37,534 bases of DNA from assembly GCA_944385905.1 (NCBI GenBank), contig CALWZA010000019.1, positions 1 to 37,534 on the forward strand. The letters run 5' to 3'. Positions 1-6,430 of the stretch are shown here, piece after piece. The DNA comes from an uncultured Clostridia bacterium. GTDB taxonomy: Bacteria; Bacillota; Clostridia; Oscillospirales; Ruminococcaceae. Below the pieces are notes generated by a model. It saw only the letters and a list, made by a program, of their open reading frames with translations, was not told where the DNA came from and ran no database searches. The translations under genes and the position numbers were made by a program. How positions within the stretch are numbered: position 1 is the stretch's first letter; each line of letters opens with the position of its first letter.

Positions 1-127
1 ACGGACTACGGCTTGTGCAGCCTGCTTGTTGGCGGCACACTGCCGGAACCTAAAAAATAAGCTACACTCGTAGAAAGTCGTGTGGATAGGTTTTCGGACA
101 GGGGTTCGACTCCCCTCGCCTCCACCA
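1..127 (+). ncRNA. ssrA: tmRNA (ssrA), 3' part only
   Basis: The T-arm sequence CAGGGGTTCGACTCCCCTC followed by GCCTCCACCA is the standard 3' end of tmRNA, with the CCA encoded. Just upstream, the CTACACTCGTAGAAAGTCG segment and the GGCACACTGCC hairpin match the conserved 3' pseudoknot region of bacterial tmRNAs. tmRNA rescues stalled ribosomes with SmpB and adds a degradation tag. The tag reading frame and the 5' acceptor half lie before the window, so the peptide cannot be read. A terminator follows directly. Confidence 0.93.
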
Positions 128-130
128 GTC

Positions 131-171
131 GAGAGCCTCGACACGCAATTCGCGTTCGGGGCTCTTTTTTT
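131..171 (+). terminator. Intrinsic terminator of tmRNA
   Basis: An AGAGCC / GGCTCT stem (132-137 with 160-165), extended by weaker pairs, is followed by a T run to 171. It begins a few bases after the tmRNA CCA end. Confidence 0.85.
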
Positions 172-298
172 ATATAGTTCGGTGCTCGCTTTTATAGCGG
201 GTATCTGTTTTGTCAACACTTCCTAAACAAATTTCGTGCGAACGCCTGCTTTTTCAAAGACGGCTTTGCCGTTAAATGTTCGCTTTGATAAAAAACTA

Positions 299-334
299 AG
301 CACCGTCTCAGAATCAAGCTTCTGAGGCGGTGCT
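299..334. repeat. 14-bp inverted repeat (hairpin)
   Basis: AGCACCGTCTCAGA (299-312) pairs with TCTGAGGCGGTGCT (321-334) across an 8-base loop, with a single G-T wobble. No long T run follows on either strand (only TTT on plus), so it is not a typical intrinsic terminator. It could be a secondary terminator, an RNA element or a REP-like palindrome. Confidence 0.6.
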
Positions 335-450
335 TTGCGTTGATAAATCACTTAAAATCATAATCATTCGCAGGCATACTGATTTTTAACGATTAGATTA
401 TTTGCTGTTAAGCTGTTGATATGTACGTAGAGCTATAGGAGGCAACGAAA

Positions 451-552
451 ATGAAAATTCCCGAAAGTTTTATTTTACATAGACTATCTTGCGCTTATGG
501 GACTTTGCATTTTTACCAACCATTGCTGCGCGAAGCTCATACGGGTATTTAA
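451..552 (+). CDS. Possible 33-residue ORF, unrecognised
   Basis: An ATG preceded by AGGAGG at 8-9 bases spacing opens a 33-codon frame that starts MKIPESFILHRL and ends REAHTGI before TAA. I do not recognise the product. It has no clear signal peptide or membrane segment and no clear promoter. The good ribosome binding site is the only positive evidence; it may be a chance frame, a small protein or the remnant of a decayed gene. Confidence 0.25.
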   Translation: MKIPESFILHRLSCAYGTLHFYQPLLREAHTGI

Positions 553-580
553 TAAAAACACGGACGCGGATTAATTCAAC

Positions 581-616
581 AAAAACCCCCTGCAAAAATA
601 CAAATTCGGCAGGGGG
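581..616 (-). terminator. Terminator of the peptide importer operon
   Basis: Read on the minus strand, CCCCCTGC pairs with GCAGGGGG (609-616 with 586-593, 8 bp) and is followed by TTTTTG. It lies 22 bases past the stop of the last gene of the operon. Confidence 0.88.
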
Positions 617-638
617 ATGGGGATTTAATATTAATATT

Positions 639-860
639 TTATATTCTTAACAGCAAAACGCTTATTGCCGCCATTATCAGCAAAACAGCCAGTGCGGCAG
701 GTATGAAAACCAAAAGCGCAGATATTATCATTGCGGGAAGATCTCCCTTTTCGGTCTGATTTGAATTTTCATCGACGGTTAATTTGTCACAAACAGGCTC
801 TCTGTTCTTTCTTTCTTCTGAAAGCTTCATCGCCCTGTCTATCCGCTTTTGAAAAAACAT
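639..860 (-). CDS. Small membrane protein at the end of the importer operon
   Basis: The product has 73 residues: a charged N-terminal half (about 1-42, rich in K, R and E) and one hydrophobic segment at about residues 43-71 ending LLLRI. It should therefore be a single-pass membrane protein with a cytoplasmic N-terminal tail. Its ribosome binding site, AGGAG, lies inside the last codons of the preceding ATPase gene, only 7 bases separate the two genes, and the operon terminator follows, so it is very likely co-transcribed and translationally coupled. I do not recognise a family. An accessory role in the importer is inferred only from position. Confidence 0.65.
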   Translation of the reverse strand: MFFQKRIDRAMKLSEERKNREPVCDKLTVDENSNQTEKGDLPAMIISALLVFIPAALAVLLIMAAISVLLLRI

Positions 861-867
861 CGGTTCA

Positions 868-2397
868 CTACTCCTTGTTTTCGTGTGTTCTGCTTAGCTT
901 ATGATGGCAGGCTACAAAGTGATTAGGCGAAACTTCTTCCCAGTCCGGCACAACTTTTGTGCAGATATCTGTACAGTATTTGCATCTTGTGTGAAATTTA
1001 CAGCCGCTCGGAGGGTTTACAGGGCTTGGAATATCGCCCTCAAGAACGCTTAGCTCCTTTTTGCTGTCCTCGTCGGTAGTGGGAATCGCGCCTAAAAGCG
1101 CTTCGGTATAGGGGTGAACGGGATTGTCGAAAATCTCCTGCGAATCCGCAAGCTCAACCATTGTTCCGAGATACATTACGCCTATTCTGTCCGAAATATA
1201 CTTAACAACTGAAAGGTCGTGGGTTATAAACAGATAGGTCAAATCCTCCTGCTCTTTGAGGTCCTGAAGAAGATTTATTATCTGCGCCTGAATCGAAACG
1301 TCGAGAGCCGAAACCGCCTCGTCGCACACAACAAACTTCGGATGAGTCGCAAGCGCTCTCGCAATTCCTATTCTCTGCCGCTGACCTCCCGAAAACTGAT
1401 GAGGAAAGCGGTGGATAAAGTATGGAGCAAGACCGCACTGGTTCATAATTTTCAAAACCATATCCTGGGTTCGCTTATCCCTTTTGCGGATAATTCCGTG
1501 AGCCGCCATTCCCTCGCTTATGATCTGTCCGACGCTCATTCTCGGATTAAGCGACGAATAAGGGTCCTGAAAAATTATCTGCAAATCTCTTCTGAGCGTG
1601 CGCATTTCGTTATATGTCAGCCGCGCCAAATCTATGCCGTCGTCCCTGTATTTTTCATACTTTAAAAACTCGGGGTCATCTTTAAGCTTTTCTCTCATTG
1701 CGGCAAGCTCCGACCTGATTCCGTCCATCTCGGTGCGGCGTGACGCTATTTTGCATTCTACAGCCTTTTTCCTGATTTCTGCCGCCGTCACCTTTTTTGA
1801 CGAACCTTTTTTGTTTTTAACGTCATAGACTGCGCACTCATAATTTACCTGCGCTTTCGCGAGCTGATTGTCAAGTTTAGCAATCTCCCTCGAAACCGAA
1901 TAAGCCCTTTTATAAACTGCAGTTATCGGATCAAGATTTTCAACCGACACAAATCCGCCCACGATTTTCGTGATGTTAAGCATAGCGTCCTCGGCGAGCT
2001 TTCGTGTTTGGTCAAGCGCAGCGTGCTTTTCGTATTTTTCCTTTTCGCCGAGCGCAGCATATTCGTGTTCGAGCTTTTGAAGCTTTTGCTCAAGCTCTTT
2101 CCACTTTTCACGCAGCTTCGGGAGCTGCTCGATGGTTTTGATAACATATCCCGGAGCGAGATCGTCAAGCGACCTTCCGTAATACATTGTTCTGCCGTAG
2201 GTCTGATGATAAAGCTGAAGTATCGTTCTTCCGAGAGTTGATTTTCCGCAGCCCGATTCGCCTACAAGACCAAACGTTTCTCCTTTGTAGATGTCAATGG
2301 ATATTCCGTCGTTTGCCTTTACGACTTTGCCGCCTTTTATGGGAAAATATTGTTTCAGGTTGCTGATTCGAAGCAGCACCTCTTTATTTGTCTGCAT
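868..2397 (-). CDS. oppF: OppF-type peptide ABC transporter ATPase with coiled-coil insertion
   Basis: This is an ATP-hydrolysing subunit of a peptide-type importer. Seen: Walker A GESGCGKS (46-53), Q-loop IIFQDP (275-280), signature FSGGQ (335-339), Walker B FVVCDE (355-360), the H-switch ITHD, and the C-terminal oligopeptide domain with clustered Cys (CKFHTRCKYCTDIC). The start at 2397 is chosen because AAGGAGG lies 6 bases before that ATG; it overlaps the oppD end by 14 bases, and the upstream in-frame start would add 18 residues without merit. At 509 residues it is far longer than the usual 310-330. The surplus is a Lys/Glu/Ala-rich insertion at about residues 88-252, with heptad-like stretches near 90-130 and 165-240, between the end of the first beta subdomain and the Q-loop. 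Known motifs are intact, so it should be active. Confidence 0.93.
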   Translation of the reverse strand: MQTNKEVLLRISNLKQYFPIKGGKVVKANDGISIDIYKGETFGLVGESGCGKSTLGRTILQLYHQTYGRTMYYGRSLDDLAPGYVIKTIEQLPKLREKWKELEQKLQKLEHEYAALGEKEKYEKHAALDQTRKLAEDAMLNITKIVGGFVSVENLDPITAVYKRAYSVSREIAKLDNQLAKAQVNYECAVYDVKNKKGSSKKVTAAEIRKKAVECKIASRRTEMDGIRSELAAMREKLKDDPEFLKYEKYRDDGIDLARLTYNEMRTLRRDLQIIFQDPYSSLNPRMSVGQIISEGMAAHGIIRKRDKRTQDMVLKIMNQCGLAPYFIHRFPHQFSGGQRQRIGIARALATHPKFVVCDEAVSALDVSIQAQIINLLQDLKEQEDLTYLFITHDLSVVKYISDRIGVMYLGTMVELADSQEIFDNPVHPYTEALLGAIPTTDEDSKKELSVLEGDIPSPVNPPSGCKFHTRCKYCTDICTKVVPDWEEVSPNHFVACHHKLSRTHENKE

Positions 2398-3376
2398 GGC
2401 GCGCCTCCTTTTCGGGATAAAAACAACGGACCTGCTGAGTCTCGCTGACATTTACAAGCTCAGGCTCTTCATTCAGGCAGCGCTCGGTTGCGTATTTGCA
2501 TCTCGGCGCGAACTTACATCCCTTAGGCAGGTTAAGCGGATGAGGAACCGCTCCCGGAATAGCCTCAAGCCTTGTGTTTGCCGGTGTGTCAAGCCTTGGA
2601 ATTGACATCATCAGTCCCTCTGTGTAGGGATGAGAAAACCTGCTCTTGTGAAAAATCGTTTCGGCAGGCGCAAGCTCGACAACCTGACCGCAGTACATTA
2701 CCGCGACGTCGTCCGCCATTTGATTAATAACTCCGAGATCATGGGTTATAAACAAAACGGCTGTTGAGTTTTTCTCCTTTAGCTCGTTTATAAGTCTCAG
2801 GATCTGTGCCTGAATTGTTACGTCGAGAGCTGTTGTAGGCTCGTCGGCTATAAGAAGCTTAGGCTTGCAGGCAAGAGCCATCGCAATCATGACTCTTTGT
2901 CTCATTCCTCCCGAAAGCTGATGCGGATACTGAGCGGCAACGACTTCGGGGTTTGGAATTTTAACGCTTTCAAGAAGTTCGACAGCCTTTTTTGCCGCAT
3001 CCTTTTTATTCATTCCCTGGTGAATTATAAGCGGCTCGCTTATCTGACGGCTGATTGTGAAAACAGGATTAAGACTTGTCATCGGCTCCTGAAATATAAC
3101 CGAAATTGCGTTGCCCCTGATTTTATACATTTCGTTCATGGTTTTAGAGGTCAGCTCTTGGCCGTCGAAATAAATTTTACCGCTTTCGATATATCCGTTG
3201 TTGTCGAGAAGTCTGAGAATACTCATTGCGGAAACGCTTTTTCCCGAACCTGATTCTCCGACAACTCCCAGCACCTTTCCTGCGTCAACCGAATAGCTGA
3301 CGTCATTTACCGCTTTGACAATTCCGCGCTTTGTGCTGAAATAGGTTTTTAAATTTTTAATTTCCAATAAAGCCAT
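2384..3376 (-). CDS. oppD: OppD-type peptide ABC transporter ATPase
   Basis: The 330-residue protein is the second ATPase of the importer, of ordinary length for OppD/DppD. Seen: Walker A GESGSGKS, Q-loop VIFQEP, signature LSGGMRQR, Walker B LLIADEP, the ITHD switch, and the C-terminal oligopeptide domain with the Cys motif CKFAPRCKYATERC followed by a later Cys. In related proteins such cysteines can bind an Fe-S cluster (family knowledge, not tested here). The ATG is preceded by GAGGAGG at about 9 bases. It pairs with the OppF subunit to drive the two permeases. Unlike OppF it carries no insertion. Confidence 0.95.
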   Translation of the reverse strand: MALLEIKNLKTYFSTKRGIVKAVNDVSYSVDAGKVLGVVGESGSGKSVSAMSILRLLDNNGYIESGKIYFDGQELTSKTMNEMYKIRGNAISVIFQEPMTSLNPVFTISRQISEPLIIHQGMNKKDAAKKAVELLESVKIPNPEVVAAQYPHQLSGGMRQRVMIAMALACKPKLLIADEPTTALDVTIQAQILRLINELKEKNSTAVLFITHDLGVINQMADDVAVMYCGQVVELAPAETIFHKSRFSHPYTEGLMMSIPRLDTPANTRLEAIPGAVPHPLNLPKGCKFAPRCKYATERCLNEEPELVNVSETQQVRCFYPEKEARHADK

Positions 3377-3390
3377 ATACCAAAACCTCC

Positions 3391-5235
3391 TCAGCGCTCA
3401 GCCGATTTCGGGTCAAACGCGTCTCTGAGAGCGTCGCCGACAAGATTTATGCAAATCGTACATACTCCGAATACTGCGGCAGGGAAAATCCAGCGCCACC
3501 AATACTGCTGAATAACTATTGAGTTATTTGCGCCGGTAAGCATATTTCCCCAAGTCGGAGTAGGAGGTGAAATTCCGAAGCCAAGATATGAAAGCGACGA
3601 CTCGGTAAGCATACAGGTTGCGAAATCGAGTGTTGCTGTTACAAGTATCAGCGAAAGCACATTCGGGAGAATATGACGGAAAACTATCGACCTTTCCTTA
3701 ACACCCATTGCCTTTGCGGCTGTTACGAACTCCTGCTCTCTCTGGCTTAAAATCTGCGCTCTGATAAGACGACAGGTTCCCGGCCATGACAATACTCCCA
3801 AAACTACCATTATCAGATACATTCGCTGTTCAACGGAAATAGCTGTTCCTATAACCGCCGAAAGTATCAGCGCAAACGGAAGAAACGGCAGACCTCCGAT
3901 TATTTCGGAAGCCCTCATAACGAGCATATCAACCCAGCCGCCGAAATATCCCGCAACTCCTCCCAAAACCACACCTATAATCAGCGCAATTATTACAGAA
4001 ACCGCTCCGACCGTCATTGTAACCTTTCCGCCGTTTATAATTCTTGTGAAAATATCTCTTCCGAGGTTATCCGTTCCGCAGAGATAACCTTTAAGACCCC
4101 ATGTGTTTATTTCTCCGTCGGCATTAACAGCATAGTTTTGATAAAATCCGCTGAAAACCTGAGTGTTAGGCTCTTTGTTTACCGAAGCGGGAACTTCAGC
4201 CTGTCCGTGAATGTTGTCTCCCCATGAGACAATCTCTCCGTTTTCAAGAAGGGCAGTGTAGTGATAAAGACCTCCGTAAAGCTTAACCGGCTTTGAATTC
4301 ATTTCAGGAATATTGTTCTCGCCGTGAGTTACATTTCCCCAGACGGTGATTTTTCCGTCAGAATCGACAGCCGCACATGTGTTTCCTGTTGCGACAATAT
4401 CTACAATGTTGTTTCCCAAAGTTTCGGGAATTTCGGAAATCGCGTTTTTCTGAAATCCGCCGTAGGAAACCGTTCCGTCATCCAAAAGAGCAATATAGTT
4501 ATATGTTGTAAGGGCGATTTTTTTAACTCTTCCTTTTATATCGCTTTTAACCTTGACATCGCACATATTCTGGTTTCCCCAGACATATACCTGTCCGTCC
4601 TCTGTTAAAGCCGAGCTGAACTGATATCCCGCCTCGATCTGAATTATGCCCAAATTCTTTCCCGAAGCTATCGCAGACTGAAGCTCGCTCGGAAGAACGT
4701 CCTGACCGAGCCGGTTGTTTCCCCAAACATATATCTTTCCTTTATCATCCAAAGCGACGATATGATCATAGCCTGCTGCAATTTTTACTATAAACGCCTC
4801 CGAAACCTCTTCGGGAATATCTGCGAGGTCGATTTTGTCGGATATTTTTGTGTGTCCCCATATATAAACCCTGCCCTCGTCTGTAACTCCGGCTGCATAG
4901 GTTGTTCCGGGTGCGATGTCAATAAGCGTGCCCTGTGTGTTTTTGGGATAAGACATCATGCCGAGAGTAGGAGGAACGTTGGTCTGGGTGTTATCCTGAT
5001 AGGACAAATCAAGGGGCATGAAATAAGGTCCGACCATTACAACTATGAAAATAATAATGAAAACTATAAGTCCTGTCATACCCAGAGGGTTTCTCACAAA
5101 ATTTCCTAAAACCATTCTTCCGGGGCTCTGAATTTTCTCTTCTTCGGTTACGCTGATTTTGTTACGGTTCCCGAACAAACGTGAAAACAGCCCGCTTTTA
5201 TTCTTTTTATTTTTCTCTTTAGCCACTTTTCTCAC
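3391..5235 (-). CDS. oppC: OppC-type permease with inserted RCC1-like propeller
   Basis: This 614-residue protein is a fusion within a DppC/OppC permease, which is normally about 290-310 residues. Order: basic N-terminal tail (1-50), TM1 (about 54-73), then about 278 residues of RCC1-like repeats (about 104-381, positions 4093-4926), then the canonical GTDNLGRDIF motif (387-396), five further membrane segments, the EAA coupling loop AAKAMGVKERSIVFRHILPN (506-525), and the family C-terminus DALRDAFDP. Seven repeats of the form AxG-xxxxAL-xxDGxVxxWG are visible, with the WG tryptophans at 126, 171, 219, 299, 338 and 379; repeat 4 has GG in place of WG. The insertion sits in the TM1-TM2 loop, which is extracellular in this family. 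The start is GTG at 5235; a second GTG at 5226 has better spacing to AAAGGAG. Six bases separate it from oppB. Confidence 0.93.
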   Translation of the reverse strand: MRKVAKEKNKKNKSGLFSRLFGNRNKISVTEEEKIQSPGRMVLGNFVRNPLGMTGLIVFIIIFIVVMVGPYFMPLDLSYQDNTQTNVPPTLGMMSYPKNTQGTLIDIAPGTTYAAGVTDEGRVYIWGHTKISDKIDLADIPEEVSEAFIVKIAAGYDHIVALDDKGKIYVWGNNRLGQDVLPSELQSAIASGKNLGIIQIEAGYQFSSALTEDGQVYVWGNQNMCDVKVKSDIKGRVKKIALTTYNYIALLDDGTVSYGGFQKNAISEIPETLGNNIVDIVATGNTCAAVDSDGKITVWGNVTHGENNIPEMNSKPVKLYGGLYHYTALLENGEIVSWGDNIHGQAEVPASVNKEPNTQVFSGFYQNYAVNADGEINTWGLKGYLCGTDNLGRDIFTRIINGGKVTMTVGAVSVIIALIIGVVLGGVAGYFGGWVDMLVMRASEIIGGLPFLPFALILSAVIGTAISVEQRMYLIMVVLGVLSWPGTCRLIRAQILSQREQEFVTAAKAMGVKERSIVFRHILPNVLSLILVTATLDFATCMLTESSLSYLGFGISPPTPTWGNMLTGANNSIVIQQYWWRWIFPAAVFGVCTICINLVGDALRDAFDPKSAER

Positions 5236-5241
5236 GCTCCT

Positions 5242-6261
5242 TTACTTGTCAACTCTGACGCGAGGGTCAACCAAACCGTAGCTGAGATCCATTATCAAAG
5301 CTCCGACAAGGCTTATGACAGTGTAAAACATCTGAACCGCCAAAACAAGCTCGTAGTCGTGATTGTTAAGCCCTATAATATAAAGGTTTCCCATTCCGTT
5401 TAATCCAAACGTATTCTCAACAATAACCGAGCCTGAGAAAATGCTCAGGAACCATCCGATGATAACTGTAATTACGGGCAGAAGGGCGTTTCTCCAAGCG
5501 TGCGAATAAACCACAACCTTTTCCCTTAGTCCCTTAGCTCTCGCCGTTCTGATATAGTCCATTCCCAAAACGTCTATCATCGCCGTGCGGACATATCTTG
5601 TCATTCCGCCGAGAGAAGCAAAGGTCATAACCAGTATCGGAAGCGCAAGATAATAAAGCTGGTCCAAAAACGCTCTCAAGCCCGTATAGTTTGAGCCGGG
5701 AGTCTTTATTCCCATAACCGGAAACCACCTGAGGGTTACTCCGAAAAGCCAGATAAACAACAAGGCGATAATATATATTGGTATCGAGTATCCGATTATC
5801 GTAAAGACTTGGACAATATTGTCAAACTTTCCGCGCTTTCGGACAGCGCACACTATTCCGAGCGGAATAGTTATTGCCAAAGCTAAAATCGTTACAAATA
5901 CGTTTATAAATATGGTATTAACCATTCTGGAGGGTATAACCTCGGTGACATCAACCTTGAAAAAACTGGAATAGCCCATGTTTCCCTGAAGAATTCCGTT
6001 AAATTCGCCTGTTCTCTTTTCGGGAAGAACTCCTATCCAGCGGCCGTACCTTACAAGTATCGGATCGTCCAAGCCCATTTCATCTCGCAGCTGCTGGTAC
6101 ATAACCTCATACTGCTCAGGCTTGAGCGTTTTCTTAATCCCCTCAAGCTCGGCTCTCGCGGGGTCATTGGGAATCAAATTGTAAAGACAGTACATAAGAA
6201 AGGATACTATCACAAGAACAAACACCATGTATAGTATTCTTTTCAAAACGTATTTTTTCAA
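5242..6261 (-). CDS. oppB: OppB/DppB-type peptide ABC transporter permease
   Basis: The 339-residue protein has the usual length and N-terminus (MKKYVLKRILYMVFVL, TM1), a roughly 80-residue outer loop, and the inner-membrane permease core. The EAA coupling loop reads TARAKGLREKVVVYSHAWRN, and the C-terminus DLSYGLVDPRVR is typical of DppB. It partners the OppC-type subunit to form the channel. AGGAGG lies 7 bases before the ATG. No insertion is present, which makes the enlarged OppC and OppF stand out. Confidence 0.95.
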   Translation of the reverse strand: MKKYVLKRILYMVFVLVIVSFLMYCLYNLIPNDPARAELEGIKKTLKPEQYEVMYQQLRDEMGLDDPILVRYGRWIGVLPEKRTGEFNGILQGNMGYSSFFKVDVTEVIPSRMVNTIFINVFVTILALAITIPLGIVCAVRKRGKFDNIVQVFTIIGYSIPIYIIALLFIWLFGVTLRWFPVMGIKTPGSNYTGLRAFLDQLYYLALPILVMTFASLGGMTRYVRTAMIDVLGMDYIRTARAKGLREKVVVYSHAWRNALLPVITVIIGWFLSIFSGSVIVENTFGLNGMGNLYIIGLNNHDYELVLAVQMFYTVISLVGALIMDLSYGLVDPRVRVDK

Positions 6262-6293
6262 TTGTTTCCCCTCCTATCTTTTTTACTTATTGT

Positions 6294-6356
6294 GTTTGAT
6301 ATCCACAAACCCTGCATTTTCGGTTTCTGCTCTTGCAGATTTTATGGATATCAAAC
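6294..6356 (-). promoter_or_regulatory. Leader stem-loop before oppB
   Basis: A perfect 12-bp inverted repeat, GTTTGATATCCA (6294-6305) and TGGATATCAAAC (6345-6356), encloses 39 bases that can form a further small hairpin (CTGC-TCT-TGCAG on plus). It lies between the binding-protein terminator and the oppB ribosome binding site. It could be an mRNA-stabilising 5' hairpin after processing, or an operator for a dyad-binding regulator. No T run follows, so it is not a terminator. Confidence 0.6.
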
Positions 6357-6382
6357 CTTAGGGTTTTTAATCTTAAAACTTG

Positions 6383-6413
6383 AAAAACGGGACGGGTAAA
6401 TGCTCCCGCCCCG
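6383..6413 (-). terminator. Terminator between oppA and oppBCDF
   Basis: On the minus strand CGGGGCGGG pairs with CCCGTCCCG (one G-T wobble, 8-base loop) and is followed by TTTTT. Partial read-through here would give more binding protein than permease, which is a common arrangement in such operons. Confidence 0.85.
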
Positions 6414-6430
6414 CCTTTTCAAAAAGTCAG

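Larger units (their letters stand above)
172..580. other. Intergenic stretch with hairpins, no convincing gene
   Basis: This 400-base gap separates the tmRNA terminator from the terminator of the opposing importer operon. It holds a folded element around 237-285 with GCGAAC/GTTCGC arms enclosing ACGGC-TTT-GCCGT, the 14-bp hairpin at 299-334, and one short open frame at 451-552 with a good ribosome binding site. I see no tRNA, insertion sequence or recognisable gene remnant. Confidence 0.6.

Noticed and set aside
2398-2451. Longer oppF start adding 18 residues
   Set aside because: It would overlap oppD by 68 bases and lacks the AAGGAGG found before the ATG at 2397.
3391-5235. Possibility that the OppC-RCC1 join is an assembly or frame artefact
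   Set aside because: The frame is open across both junctions, repeat 7 runs directly into the GTDNLGRDIF motif, and there is no stop or duplicated sequence at the edges. Read-level evidence was not available.
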